Shown piece by piece: positions 46,189-55,270 of a stretch of DNA of 64,000 nt. The stretch's first letter is position 1. Every line of letters begins with the position of its first letter. The stretch covers positions 39,913 through 103,912 of the forward strand of contig JAPPKS010000026.1 of NCBI GenBank assembly GCA_028819845.1, in the 5' to 3' direction. Both the position numbers and the translations under genes were made by a program. The notes beneath the pieces are model-generated. The model saw only the letters and a program-made list of their open reading frames with translations, had not been told where the DNA came from and did no database searches. Source of the DNA: Candidatus Poribacteria bacterium (lineage in GTDB: Bacteria; Poribacteria; WGA-4E; PCPOR2b).

Positions 46189-46276
46189 GGAGAGATGCGA
46201 GAGCTGGCTGAATCGGCATGACTGGAAATCATGTGTACGGGAAACCGTACCGTGGGTTCAAATCCCACTCTCTCCG
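46189..46276 (+). tRNA. tRNA-Ser (anticodon GGA)
   Basis: Acceptor arms GGAGAGA / TCTCTCC, anticodon stem CATGA / TCATG with loop CTGGAAA, long variable arm. It reads UCC and UCU. It is nearly identical to tRNA-Ser(CGA) outside the anticodon arm. The fourth serine isoacceptor of the cluster. Confidence 0.95.
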
Positions 46277-46601
46277 CCTAATATTATTTGGCGCGTTGAC
46301 GGCGCCGAATGGCGCTGCATTCGCGCTTTGTTTTCGACTCGCGCGGCAAACCCAATTATTTCCATATTAATTTCTCTCCAGCAAGGACAGTTTGAGTTGC
46401 GCCGCATAGAAAATGTAGCGGAAATATTTGGGTTGTGCCGCCGTTTGCCATAGATACGTTGGATTACACGTATTGAATTGATATCCTTGAAGTAAGCCGC
46501 CCGAAAATGCTTCGTTGCAATTTGCGGCGATTTGTGTCTTTCAATACGGACGCGCTTTTAGTACCCACCGGATAAATGGAGAATGATCGCTGTTTTAATA
46601 T
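46277..46601. other. Intergenic, nothing recognised
   Basis: About 325 nt after the last tRNA with no supported gene. I see no clear terminator for the tRNA transcript; a weak GC-rich segment near 46290-46320 is the only candidate. Confidence 0.4.
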
Positions 46602-46847
46602 ATGGGCAAATCTACAGTTACGGGGCGCATCAACGCGATAGCAATGGATTTGCTTGAGCAGCATCCGGAGGGGCTGCGTTGGTCAGAACTCCTGTCCAAG
46701 ATTGAGGAATCAGACCCAACCTTTCATCCAAAAACGGTGAATGGTTGCGTGTGGAAACTTGTCGAAAAATACCCTGAAAAGGTGTACAAACCGTCGAAGG
46801 GCCTGTTCCGTTTGGTGAAATATAAATCGACCATTCCACAATCTTGA
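46602..46847 (+). CDS. Small winged-helix-like protein
   Basis: 81 aa. 'INAIAMDLLEQHPEGLRWSELLSKIEES' followed by 'FHPKTVNGCVWKLVEKYPEKVYKPSKGLFRLVKY' has the helix-helix-helix-strand-strand pattern of a winged helix-turn-helix similar to HARE-HTH or restriction-associated wHTH modules. It may be a DNA-binding regulator or a stand-alone module of a longer ancestral protein. No strong ribosome site. Confidence 0.6.
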   Translation: MGKSTVTGRINAIAMDLLEQHPEGLRWSELLSKIEESDPTFHPKTVNGCVWKLVEKYPEKVYKPSKGLFRLVKYKSTIPQS

Positions 46848-46904
46848 ACGGAGCGGCGCAGCCAATATGAATCAGCACCGCACCATTGTCGTGAAACGAA
46901 AGTG

Positions 46905-47025
46905 ACATGCGCGGCAAAATTCCGCGCCTACAGGGCGAGGTGGTGGGAGCGGAGCAAGATGCCGCGCCTACGGAGGGGGTGAGGCATTTTACGCCTGCCG
47001 TCCCTCTGGGCTGCATAAAATGAAT
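46905..47025. repeat. Type A and type C repeats
   Basis: 'GCGCGGCAAAATTCCGCGCC' (46909-46928) and 'GCAAGATGCCGCGCCTACGG' (46954-46973) are type A units built around GGCGCGGCATCTTGCCGCGC, also seen at 60804-60840 and 63934-63970. 'TTTTACGCCTGCCGTCCCTC' (about 46988-47007) is a type C unit like 44784 and 49440. Confidence 0.6.
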
Positions 47026-47142
47026 TTTCAAACAGGTTCATAAGCTGCATGTATCTTGATTGGCCTTTGGAAGATTGAAGTTACGCAGTAAACCAAGAAC
47101 TTTTATTGATTGTATTTGCCGCCAGTTTGTCCGCATTAAGAC

Positions 47143-47420
47143 CTTGGCTATGCTATGCGGGGAGGTAGCGGTGCCCTGAATCTGCAATCCGCTATAGCAG
47201 GGCTGAATTCCTAGGGTGCGGCGTGTTTCTTTTGAGGTCCGGCCCATGTAAGTGGTGTTGAAGATTAGGTCCTGAGCAACTTGAATTTATCAAACCCCGT
47301 CAGGTCTGGAAAGAAGCAGCGGCAGATAAATCTTCAGGTGTGACGCAGGACAGCCTAATTGGAGCTAACTGCTCGGGTAACGCTTGGGAGAGCGCGTCAA
47401 ACCTCAGGTGCATAGCCAAG
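47143..47420 (+). ncRNA. ffs: Signal recognition particle RNA, large bacterial type with Alu domain
   Basis: About 278 nt. The ends CTTGGCTATG and CATAGCCAAG are perfectly complementary and close the molecule. The 5' Alu domain is conserved: GGGGAGGTAGCGGTGCCCTG, then CTGCAATCCGCT and AGCAGGGC. The S domain has the Ffh-binding helix 8, GTCAGGTCTGGAAAGAAGCA, with a GGAA tetraloop. The 3' part 'GGAGCTAACTGCTCGGGTAACGC' mirrors the Bacillus scRNA. It lies just before dnaX, as in Firmicutes. The apparent N-terminal extension of dnaX (back to 47340) is this RNA. Confidence 0.95.
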
Positions 47421-47546
47421 ATATTCCACGTTTTCTCTCCTCTGTCTGCCATTTTCGGATTTGTTGCCGGAACAGAGCAATCTATACCGTACGTTGAGGT
47501 CTCTCTCGAAGGTTTTATCCACCCCGAATATTCGAAGGGCGAAATC

Positions 47547-49349
47547 ATGTCCTATGAGGTACTAGCGCAGAAGTGGCGCCCCCGGTTATTTGAAGATGTC
47601 GTTGGCCAAACGCATGTTATACAAACCCTGAAAAACCAGATTCTCTCCGATAGGGTTGGTCATGCCTACCTATTTTGGGGGCCTCGGGGCACTGGCAAAA
47701 CAACGGTCGCGCGTATTCTGGCAAAGGCTGTGAATTGCCCCAACCGCCGCAAAGAGACAGAATCCCAACAGGGAACCACAGCTGAACCTTGTAATGAATG
47801 CCAGTTTTGTGTGGAAATCGCTCAAGACCGATCCTTCGATGTAATCGAAATGGATGCCGCATCCAATCGAGGGATTGATCCAATCCGCGAACTTCGGGAA
47901 AATGTAAAATTAGCGCCGGCTTCCAATCTCTATAAAATCTATATCATTGACGAAGCGCACATGCTTACCCAGGAAGCCTTCAACGCCCTGTTGAAAACGC
48001 TTGAAGAACCGCCCCCGCATGTCATATTCATCCTCGCAACAACAGAACACCACAAAATTCCTAAAACAATTATATCCCGTTGCCAAGATTTCGACTTTCG
48101 CTACATGGAAATGGGACAGATTTCCGACCGTCTGCGCAGCATTTGCACCGCCGAAGATATTAGTATTGACGACGAAGGCCTGTCTTCGATTGCGGAACAA
48201 TCGGAAGGGTGTCTCAGGGACGCCGAAAACCTGTTGGAACGGTTGATTGCATCGGTTGGAGATACGTTGGAGGCGGAGAAGATTAACCAAATATTGGGAT
48301 TTGGATCGTCGCACCTCATCCATGAGCTCGTTCAAGCAGTTCTGGAGTGTAAATTATCTGAATCCCTCCAATCCCTCGCCAACTTAGCAAAGCAGGGCGT
48401 GGATTTAATCCAATGCTTACATCAACTCATTACACACTTTAGACAGATAAGAATATTAGCCATTAACAAAAATTTGGAAAATTTGATCGAAGGTTCGAAA
48501 TCGGAACTCAATCGCATGCGGGAACAAGCAGATCAGACTACCACGGAGCGTTTATCGCGGATAATTAAAATTTTGACTAAAACACATAGCGAGATCAAGC
48601 GCCACGGATACGCTCAAATCCACCTTGAATCTGCGGTGATTGATATGTGCTCGATTCAAGAGGGTATTCAACTCGCGGAGATTGCCGGCAGGCTTTCGGA
48701 GATTGAAGACAAAATCGCCGTGCACAGCGCTTCCCAAAATCAAACTGTTCCTTCACCGCGTGACATCAATCCCCAATCGACTGCCGACCAGTCCAATAGG
48801 TCTGATTTCGAGCGTCCGCCTGCTCTCTTATCTTTGGGGGAAGACTCGAATTTGAATCCACAGTCCACGTATCACCATGACACAAACGACAATTCCAACG
48901 CAGCACATGATTACACTATGCTCGGCGATTCAAAGCAACTTGAGAATGTTTGGGGACAGGTATTGCAATCATTGCGGGCAGACAATATGGCGCTATTTTC
49001 GCTCCTCAAAGCGACCACGCTTCTACCTTATCAAGAAAACAACGGTCCCGCACCCGAAACCGTTCCAATTCTGGAAATTGCTTGCAACTCTGCGTTGGCA
49101 AGCGAATCCATTATCAGTACGGACGAAAAAACTCTTGTTGTAAAACTATTGAGAAGTTTTATTGGACACCCTGTCCAAATCCAGTTCGTTGCTTCCGGCG
49201 AATCCTCTGATATGAATTCGATGGAGACCGCGAAATCCACACACAAACCAGGTGGACTTATGTTTCAGGCTGAAGTTGAACAAGATGCACAACTAGCCCC
49301 GACACTCAATCTCTTTGACGCAAAGATACTTAAAATTGAACCCAAATAG
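47547..49349 (+). CDS. dnaX: DNA polymerase III subunit gamma/tau
   Basis: About 600 aa from ATG 47547 ('SYEVLAQKWRPRLFEDVVGQTHVIQTLKNQI'); upstream frame belongs to the SRP RNA. Walker A 'GPRGTGKTTVARILAKAVNC', zinc Cys in 'NCPN' and 'CNECQFC', Walker B 'YIIDEAHMLTQEAFNALLKTLEEPP', SRC finger 'ISRCQDF'. The clamp-loader core ends near residue 370; a variable tau-like tail follows, with a Ser/Asn-rich linker. This is the motor of the clamp loader. It heads the dnaX-ybaB-recR order. Confidence 0.96.
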   Translation: MSYEVLAQKWRPRLFEDVVGQTHVIQTLKNQILSDRVGHAYLFWGPRGTGKTTVARILAKAVNCPNRRKETESQQGTTAEPCNECQFCVEIAQDRSFDVIEMDAASNRGIDPIRELRENVKLAPASNLYKIYIIDEAHMLTQEAFNALLKTLEEPPPHVIFILATTEHHKIPKTIISRCQDFDFRYMEMGQISDRLRSICTAEDISIDDEGLSSIAEQSEGCLRDAENLLERLIASVGDTLEAEKINQILGFGSSHLIHELVQAVLECKLSESLQSLANLAKQGVDLIQCLHQLITHFRQIRILAINKNLENLIEGSKSELNRMREQADQTTTERLSRIIKILTKTHSEIKRHGYAQIHLESAVIDMCSIQEGIQLAEIAGRLSEIEDKIAVHSASQNQTVPSPRDINPQSTADQSNRSDFERPPALLSLGEDSNLNPQSTYHHDTNDNSNAAHDYTMLGDSKQLENVWGQVLQSLRADNMALFSLLKATTLLPYQENNGPAPETVPILEIACNSALASESIISTDEKTLVVKLLRSFIGHPVQIQFVASGESSDMNSMETAKSTHKPGGLMFQAEVEQDAQLAPTLNLFDAKILKIEPK

Positions 49350-49385
49350 TTGTTTGAGCGCGTATGGCTTAAAGTAAAGTTTTTT

Positions 49386-49465
49386 GGGCAGGGACAAGAC
49401 CTGCCCCTACAGCGTATTAGACCAATGTGAGGGTAGTCGTTTTACACCTGCCGCCCCGCTGAGAC
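49386..49465. repeat. Inverted repeat and type C repeat after dnaX
   Basis: GGGCAGG / CCTGCCC (49386-49406) forms a 7-bp hairpin with a 7-nt loop, not followed by a T run on either strand. Next comes 'TTTTACACCTGCCGCCCCGC' (about 49439-49458), a type C unit. They separate dnaX from ybaB. Confidence 0.5.
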
Positions 49466-49635
49466 TAGATGTTGATGTGTAACAGTGATTTCTATTTGTC
49501 TGAAAAAACTATCTTCGATTTGACGATCGAAGATCCCGTCTGGGGTTATCGTACGGTGGAATAATTTTGGAAAGATGTCTATTATAGACTTCGCGCAAGT
49601 CCGTAAGTAAACAATATTTTTGAAAGGTAATCTAG

Positions 49636-49944
49636 ATGAAGATGAATAATCTTATGAAACAAGCGCAACAACTGCAAAAACGCATGCTTGAAATCCAAGA
49701 AGAACTTGCGAATCGTACTGTCGAGGCAACGGTTGGAGGTGGCATGGTCACAGCCGTCGTCAATGGCCAGCAGGAGTTGGTATCGATAAAAATATCACCC
49801 GATGTGGTTGACCCGGATGATGTGGAAATTCTTGAAGACCTGATTGTCGCTGCCGCAAATGAAGCTCGAAACGAAGCGCAAGAACTAATGAACCAGGAAA
49901 TGGGAAAGTTGACTGGAGGGTTAAAAATCCCAGGACTCATGTAA
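49636..49944 (+). CDS. YbaB/EbfC nucleoid-associated protein
   Basis: 102 aa. 'MNNLMKQAQQLQKRMLEIQEELANRTVEATVGGGMVTAVVNGQ' is the family opening: an amphipathic helix, then a beta hairpin. 'DLIVAAANEARNEAQELMNQEMGKLTGGLKIPGL' is the closing helix and tail. It binds DNA as a dimer and is nearly always encoded between dnaX and recR, as here (286 nt after dnaX, 26 nt before recR). Confidence 0.95.
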   Translation: MKMNNLMKQAQQLQKRMLEIQEELANRTVEATVGGGMVTAVVNGQQELVSIKISPDVVDPDDVEILEDLIVAAANEARNEAQELMNQEMGKLTGGLKIPGLM

Positions 49945-49970
49945 ATGAACAATACAAACTCATTACCTAT

Positions 49971-50570
49971 ATGCTACATTACCCTGAACCGCTGGCTAGA
50001 TTAATTAACGAGCTGCAGAAATTGCCTACGATTGGCCCGAAAACCGCCCAACGCCTGGCGTTTTACATGACTAAATTGCCGGATGAGGAAACGACAAAGT
50101 TGGCGCGCGCCATTTCCGATGTCAAATCCCACCTATCCCATTGCACAGTTTGCGGCAACATCACGGATCGAAACCCTTGCTACATTTGCACAGATGCCGA
50201 ACGCGACCGCCAAGTAATTTGTGTTATAGAGGAACCTGACGATCTCTTGGCGATTGAACGTACAAAAGAATATAGAGGCTTATACCATACCCTCATGGGC
50301 GTCCTTTCGCCACTAGATGGCGTGGGGCCTAAAGACATCAAAATTGATGCGCTACTCAAGCGAATTCAAAATGAGGATATCAGAGAGGTAATCGTAGCAA
50401 CGAATTACACGACTCAAGGGCAAGCAACTGCGCTTTATTTGAAAAACCTTCTCGAAGACCTAGGTATCTCAATTACTCGAATTGCGTACGGAATACCTGC
50501 GGGCGGCGACCTCGAGTATATCGACGAAGTCACACTTGCCAGAGCGTTAGAAGGCCGTCGAGAGATATAA
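49971..50570 (+). CDS. recR: Recombination mediator RecR
   Basis: 199 aa. An HhH motif ('LQKLPTIGPKTAQRLAFYM', residues ~14-32) is followed by the Cys4 zinc finger ('HCTVCGNITDRNPCYIC', ~57-73), a Toprim domain ('VICVIEEPDDLLAIERT') and a Walker B-like C-terminal segment 'ITRIAYGIPAGGDLEYIDEVTLARALEGR'. It loads RecA with RecF/RecO at gaps. Standard length, downstream of dnaX and ybaB. Confidence 0.97.
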   Translation: MLHYPEPLARLINELQKLPTIGPKTAQRLAFYMTKLPDEETTKLARAISDVKSHLSHCTVCGNITDRNPCYICTDAERDRQVICVIEEPDDLLAIERTKEYRGLYHTLMGVLSPLDGVGPKDIKIDALLKRIQNEDIREVIVATNYTTQGQATALYLKNLLEDLGISITRIAYGIPAGGDLEYIDEVTLARALEGRREI

Positions 50571-50581
50571 GGGTAAACCCT

Positions 50582-51559
50582 ATGATTCCATTGGTTCAGA
50601 AACTTAGGCATCCGTTGCTATGGAGTGTGTGGTGTTGGCTCATCCTCGGCGTAATTCGGTGGGAGTTAACGCCTATTTCACGATTGGAAGCTTCCGTTGA
50701 AGACTCGCGGAACAGCAACGCGGAAGATCAAATTAACGAAAAGGAGTTCAGTGGAAAACGCGCCTTTGCATATCTGGAAAAGCAGTGCGAGTTTGGCGCG
50801 CGATTCCCTGGATCCGCCGCGCACCAAAAAACCCAGGCTTATCTCCTCGCTGAACTCGAAAAATTTGCCGAAGAGGCTGTGCTCCAGCCATTTGAGTACC
50901 GCCAACAAAACCAATCCATAAGAATGAACAACATTCTTGCCCGTTTCGGAGGCAACGGGGGCGGAACAATGCTCCTCGCCGCTCATTGGGATACGCGTCC
51001 ATTTGCGGACTTGGATCCAAATCCGGCGAACCGCAACACACCGATTCTTGGCGCTAACGACGGGGCATCGGGAGTCGCTGTTCTCCTTGAGGTTGCGCGC
51101 ATATTAAAATCCAATCCACCTGCAACTCCCGTGATCATCGTTTTGTTTGACGGCGAAGACTATGGGAAAACGGTCTCGGACATGTTCCTTGGATCTCGAT
51201 ATTTTGCACAAAATATGGGAAGGTGGTCAGCGGATTTTGGTATTCTTTTGGACATGGTTGGCGACCGCGATTTAGCGTTGCCCATGGAACGCTACTCTTG
51301 GAACGCGGACCGCCAGTTGACAGAGGCGATTTGGAGACGCGCCGAGGAAATCGGCCTCCCCGAGTTTCAACGGCGGTTAGGCGCGGCGGTAATGGATGAT
51401 CATCTACAACTCATTGAGGCGGGCGTTCCAACTGTAAACATTATCGACTTCACCTACCCTTATTGGCATACAATTGAAGATACACCGGATAAATGCAGCC
51501 CTCACAGCTTGGAAGTCGTCGGACGCTTAGTGTTAGATATTGTCTATCGGGGGTTGTAA
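50582..51559 (+). CDS. M28-family peptidase / glutaminyl cyclase-like
   Basis: 325 aa with an N-terminal hydrophobic anchor (residues ~10-25), so probably exported. Zinc ligands appear in order: His in 'LAAHWDTRP', Asp in 'ILGANDGASGVAVLLE', Glu in 'FDGEDYGK', Asp in 'LLDMVGDRD', His in 'YPYWHTIEDTPDKC'. The 'DTRPFADLDPNPANRNTPILGANDGASG' region resembles glutaminyl-peptide cyclotransferases as much as aminopeptidases, so the reaction is open. It begins 11 nt after recR. Confidence 0.9.
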   Translation: MIPLVQKLRHPLLWSVWCWLILGVIRWELTPISRLEASVEDSRNSNAEDQINEKEFSGKRAFAYLEKQCEFGARFPGSAAHQKTQAYLLAELEKFAEEAVLQPFEYRQQNQSIRMNNILARFGGNGGGTMLLAAHWDTRPFADLDPNPANRNTPILGANDGASGVAVLLEVARILKSNPPATPVIIVLFDGEDYGKTVSDMFLGSRYFAQNMGRWSADFGILLDMVGDRDLALPMERYSWNADRQLTEAIWRRAEEIGLPEFQRRLGAAVMDDHLQLIEAGVPTVNIIDFTYPYWHTIEDTPDKCSPHSLEVVGRLVLDIVYRGL

Positions 51560-51612
51560 AGTACCACTCAACATATAGCGCAATTTTGTGAGGCTATAAA
51601 TCAGGTGAAGCT

Positions 51613-52371
51613 GTGAATCAACAAGATCTAGAACTCCATGAAAATTGGTACAGGCAAGTTCTTGAGAAACTTAAATATATCTCGCCGCGGCGTCTTCTTC
51701 AACTGGAGACTTGGTATCAAATTGGACGTTGGCTGCTCTGGAATATTTCTTTGAAACGCCGCGCAATTAAGGACCTCGCCAAGCACTTAATTCCGTTAGA
51801 TCAGAGCGTCATGAGTTTGCGTAATGAGGTTTTTGCACAAATCTGCCTGAAACTCAAGACGGAAGATCGAAAAACATTGCTGGAACTCCTCAGCCGCACA
51901 AAGCATCCCTCCGGTTATGATCAGATATTTCTAAGCGCGATATATCCGCAGGTTCTAAATCGAAACTTTGCGCTAATATCTCTGCCCACAGAAACTGATA
52001 ACCGCCTCGATGTCGAGATGGGTTATCTCGGATATAACGAGGATTATTTTTTCTGGGTCCTTGAAATTGACGGTGCAGTTGACGCCGATCCGGATAGAAC
52101 GCTTGTGCCTGAACAACATACTCGCGATGACAAACGGTATCTCGTTTACCGCCTCGGGGTGGCAAATCTTGTACGGGATAATCAGAACCCTAGGGACGCG
52201 ATGCAATGGGTTATCAACGCACAGACATATTTTAACAGAGTGTTAGTCGATCTAAAAAGACGCAATTACAAGGTTACAGCAGTAACAATACCTCATTTTG
52301 AACTGGGGCGGTTGTCACTATTACGCCGCCTTGCTCTGGATGAGCTAAAAAAACGTCAATTTCGCTCCTAA
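51613..52371 (+). CDS. 252-aa protein of unknown function
   Basis: GTG start with GGTGAAG upstream. The N-terminal ~90 residues are helical and basic ('NWYRQVLEKLKYISPRRLLQLETWYQIGRWLL'); the C-terminal ~120 are alternating strands ('DVEMGYLGYNEDYFFWVLEIDGAVD', 'YLVYRLGVANLVRDN'). I recognise no family. It is 53 nt downstream of the M28 gene and its last 98 nt overlap the end of the convergent M24 gene. Confidence 0.7.
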   Translation: MNQQDLELHENWYRQVLEKLKYISPRRLLQLETWYQIGRWLLWNISLKRRAIKDLAKHLIPLDQSVMSLRNEVFAQICLKLKTEDRKTLLELLSRTKHPSGYDQIFLSAIYPQVLNRNFALISLPTETDNRLDVEMGYLGYNEDYFFWVLEIDGAVDADPDRTLVPEQHTRDDKRYLVYRLGVANLVRDNQNPRDAMQWVINAQTYFNRVLVDLKRRNYKVTAVTIPHFELGRLSLLRRLALDELKKRQFRS

Positions 52372-53464
52372 TCCCAAATTCGGGGAGGTAAATCCCCGGT
52401 TCAATGGAAAAACAGATACCGGGAACTAAGGGGCGATCATCCCGCGTTTCGAAATTGTCAATATTGACGCCGTTGCCGTGTAATTCTCTCCCGATGTTGT
52501 GCCCTACACGGTGGATAAAAAATTCGCCGTATCCCTTCTCCGCAATATAATTCCGTGCAACATCATCGACTTCATATCCGTAAATCTGATTCCCCGCCGA
52601 GGTCATGCCGCGAATAAATTTGACGGCGAGATCGCGAGCGCCACGAACAATCTCAAAAATCTTCACGTATTTGTCCGGAGCATGCTTTCCAACATAACCA
52701 ACCCAAGTCGTGTCCCCATAAACCGCGTTCGGCACGTCCATTTTTGCCCACAGATCGATTAGAATAAAATCGCCCGCCGCAATCGGCTGGTGTTCGGCAG
52801 CGGTTGGAAAATAGTGCGGGGCGCTGCTGTTAGCGTTGACCGCCACAATAGGCGGATGCCCCGCAATTAGATGCATGGCTTCAAAGCGTTCCATTATTAG
52901 ACATTGGACATCATATTCCGAGATGGGATTGCCCATTTTGACTTGTTCGCCAATCCATGCAAAAGCGAGGTCTTTCACCTCCATTATCAGACGCGCCGCT
53001 TCCCGATGCGTTTCAAACTGTTCATGTGTTAAACACGCCTCAACGTGCTGGACCAAATCGCCGGAAGACACAACCTCGACACCTGAGGAACGAATCAATT
53101 CCAACGTACCGGCATCTACCCTTGAGACATAGGGAATCGCGGCGTTAGGAGAATATTCCATCGCTACTTTGCCGCCATCGAAGAGTATGGCCGCGATCTC
53201 ATCGTGAAGTTCACACCAACTCACGTAGGTTTTCACCCTGCCGGTAACTTGGGAAAAATGGGATAGTTCAATGCGGTGAATCAGCCAAGTCGGCTCGCCG
53301 CTTGACGGAATATAGCAAAACCAACGCCGCGTTATCGCACCGTCTGCGACGCCGGCGACACGTTGCGCGATTGGGTTGCTGCCGCGGAAGTCATACAACA
53401 GCCAACCATCAATCCCGTATGATTTGAGAATGCGTTGGATTTCTTCAAGGTTCATTTTCATGGT
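52274..53464 (-). CDS. M24-family metallopeptidase (Xaa-Pro aminopeptidase-like)
   Basis: About 396 aa from ATG 53464. The N-terminal creatinase-type domain has 'IDGWLLYDFRGSNPIAQRV'. In the pita-bread domain the metal ligands are Asp in 'DFILIDLWAK', Asp in 'VYGDTTWVGYVG', His in 'HRVGHNIGRELHGNG', Glu in 'CFSIEPGIYLP' and Glu in 'GIRSEIDVFL'. It would cleave dipeptides or small peptides, often X-Pro. The 3' end overlaps the convergent unknown gene by 98 nt. Confidence 0.93.
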   Translation of the reverse strand, partial: TMKMNLEEIQRILKSYGIDGWLLYDFRGSNPIAQRVAGVADGAITRRWFCYIPSSGEPTWLIHRIELSHFSQVTGRVKTYVSWCELHDEIAAILFDGGKVAMEYSPNAAIPYVSRVDAGTLELIRSSGVEVVSSGDLVQHVEACLTHEQFETHREAARLIMEVKDLAFAWIGEQVKMGNPISEYDVQCLIMERFEAMHLIAGHPPIVAVNANSSAPHYFPTAAEHQPIAAGDFILIDLWAKMDVPNAVYGDTTWVGYVGKHAPDKYVKIFEIVRGARDLAVKFIRGMTSAGNQIYGYEVDDVARNYIAEKGYGEFFIHRVGHNIGRELHGNGVNIDNFETRDDRPLVPGICFSIEPGIYLPEFGIRSEIDVFLAHPEQGGVIVTTAPVQNEVLLLL

Positions 53465-53586
53465 GGTGTTGAATACGCAAGGAACCACGTTATCGGTAGG
53501 TATATTTCAATACTAGATGCCGCTCGATTAATTCAGTGTGGTTCGAATAGCCAACGAAACAGCCTGTATCTCATATCTCAGCCGCA

Positions 53587-53916
53587 TCACAGTTTCGGGT
53601 TGTTCTTATGCCGATTTCCATCTCGCTCGGTCTTTTTCTCAATTGTCTTCCTGAAAGCATCTTCTAGGTTCACTCCCGTCTGATTTGCCAGACAAATCAG
53701 CACAAAAAGCACGTCCGCCATTTCCTCTGCGAGATTAATGTCTTCTTCCGACGCTTTAAAACTTTGGTCGCCGTATTGGCGCGCCATAATCCGAGCTATC
53801 TCTCCAACTTCTTCCATTAGAATTGCAGTATTTGTCAACTCGGAAAAATAGCGCACGCCAACAGATTGAATCCAGTTGTCAACAAGTTCTTGGCAGCTAT
53901 TGAGGGTGTATTCCAT
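53587..53916 (-). CDS. MazG-like nucleotide pyrophosphohydrolase (short form)
   Basis: 109 aa, an all-alpha NTP pyrophosphohydrolase of the MazG-like type. Magnesium ligands are in 'AILMEEVGEIARIMARQYG' (ExxE) and 'NLAEEMADVLFVLICLANQ' (ExxD). GGAGAT precedes the start. Such proteins clear non-canonical nucleotides. A second, tandem-domain MazG is encoded at 59853, so two members lie in this window. Confidence 0.92.
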   Translation of the reverse strand: MEYTLNSCQELVDNWIQSVGVRYFSELTNTAILMEEVGEIARIMARQYGDQSFKASEEDINLAEEMADVLFVLICLANQTGVNLEDAFRKTIEKKTERDGNRHKNNPKL

Positions 53917-54481
53917 GTCTTATCTCCGATGGTTCGCACCTATCTCGGAGGCTATCATAGCATGCACGCCTTGAGGTGTCAACGGTTTAACCCGATACAA
54001 CCCTCTCGTCCGCGCCGACAAAAATAACACGAGGCGAAACATACCTGATTCTTAAATATCACCAATTGACGAGTAAAAATCGATTATTTGAAAAAGAGGA
54101 GGGGAGCGTACGCAATTTTTGTTGGGTGCGTTTTTGGCGGGCAGAAAACATTGAATTGGATAAAATCTGCGGCATTCTTCGACGTGCAAAGTGAATTAAC
54201 GAAAATTTCAAGCAGGAAGGCGATTTTGCGCAGGGGGTTTAAACTGAGGCGAGGGGAAATTTATGAAAATATGGGCGGCGCATTGAGTTATGGCATCACA
54301 TATCACTCAACACGCCGCACCGCATTTATGTATGAATCATCCAACCACAAAAGTTGGAATTAGAAGTAAATAAACTGTTGCATCCCATTAGGTCATCAGC
54401 CTTCCGAAAGTTTTTATATTGGCAACACAGTAGCACCTTCAAATGGCTGTCGAATGGAATGTATTGAACATGACGCGGGTT
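53917..54481. other. Intergenic, nothing convincing
   Basis: About 565 nt. A 91-codon plus-strand frame at 54088-54363 (TTG start) has purine-rich sequence nearby but no family resemblance and a skewed, basic composition. I leave it out as a gene. Confidence 0.4.
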
Positions 54482-55270
54482 TTAGTCGCGGCCCTTAATG
54501 TTTGCCCATGTCGTGGCGAGTTTGCCTGACGATTCAACCGCGCCAAGCGCCTCTACGCCGCCCATGACAATGTTTATCTCATCTTGGGTCAACGCGGTAT
54601 CGAAGAATCCAAGTTCGTCAACATCACCGTTCAGAGGACAGCACCCCCGCGGTGACCCGAGTATCCAACCGTTGGCGGTTGGAAGTAACGGATTTTCGTC
54701 TACCCATGTCGACGTTTGTTCGCCGTTTCCGTAGAGCGTGTATTCATTTCCGACTCGTGTCAATGCGACGTGAGTCCACTCGCCTATGGTAAGGGTCACA
54801 TTAAATACGCCCCAGTCCGTGGGGTGGTGTGTACCGTCGTCTTCTCTATAGTCGAAGCTGAATACGGTACCGTCTCCGTTGTGAATATTAAATCGACCGG
54901 CATCCGCGTCATCGCCTCGTGTCCACACCCACGAGCCGTGTCTAAGAGGTTCAACAGAGCGTACCCACAATACAAGCGTTGCATCTGATTCGCCGTGCAG
55001 AATGAAAGCATTCGCTGGATCCTCGTCGGCGTTGAATAGAGCATGTTGGGAATCTGGATCATGAAATGAGATTGCAGACCCTCTTACGCCATCGGTCCAA
55101 CCGGCGCCATTCATTAACATGCCATCACTACCAACTAACCCTTTAGCAACGTCGCCCGAGCCTTCATCGAAAAGCCATGCGCCAACAAGCCCTGCATCAC
55201 TCTGTCCAATAAACATCAGCCCAAACGCCATAAAAAAGGCTAAACCTAATGTTGCGATTCTGGTAATCAT
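54482..55270 (-). CDS. Secreted LamG-domain protein (paralogue C)
   Basis: About 262 aa from ATG 55270 (GGAGG 11 nt upstream; in-frame ATG 55288 overlaps that site). The signal peptide is 'ITRIATLGLAFFMAFGLMFIG'. LamG core: 'LVGAWLFDEGSGDVAKGL', 'FILHGESDATLVLWVRSVE', 'WTHVALTRVGNEYTLYGNGE', 'DVDELGFFDTALTQDEI'. Tail 'GKLATTWANIKGRD'. It is a recent duplicate of paralogue D, sharing most of its sequence. An 8-residue deletion and different mid-domain loops separate the two. Confidence 0.92.
   Translation of the reverse strand: MITRIATLGLAFFMAFGLMFIGQSDAGLVGAWLFDEGSGDVAKGLVGSDGMLMNGAGWTDGVRGSAISFHDPDSQHALFNADEDPANAFILHGESDATLVLWVRSVEPLRHGSWVWTRGDDADAGRFNIHNGDGTVFSFDYREDDGTHHPTDWGVFNVTLTIGEWTHVALTRVGNEYTLYGNGEQTSTWVDENPLLPTANGWILGSPRGCCPLNGDVDELGFFDTALTQDEINIVMGGVEALGAVESSGKLATTWANIKGRD

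Noticed and set aside
47340..47546. 69-codon N-terminal extension of dnaX
   Set aside because: It is encoded by the 3' part of the SRP RNA; the conserved protein starts at 47547.
49386..49406. Hairpin after dnaX as terminator
   Set aside because: There is no T run after the stem on the plus strand; it looks like one of the dispersed repeats.
54088..54363. 91-codon plus-strand frame
   Set aside because: It has a TTG start, basic composition and no recognisable motif.
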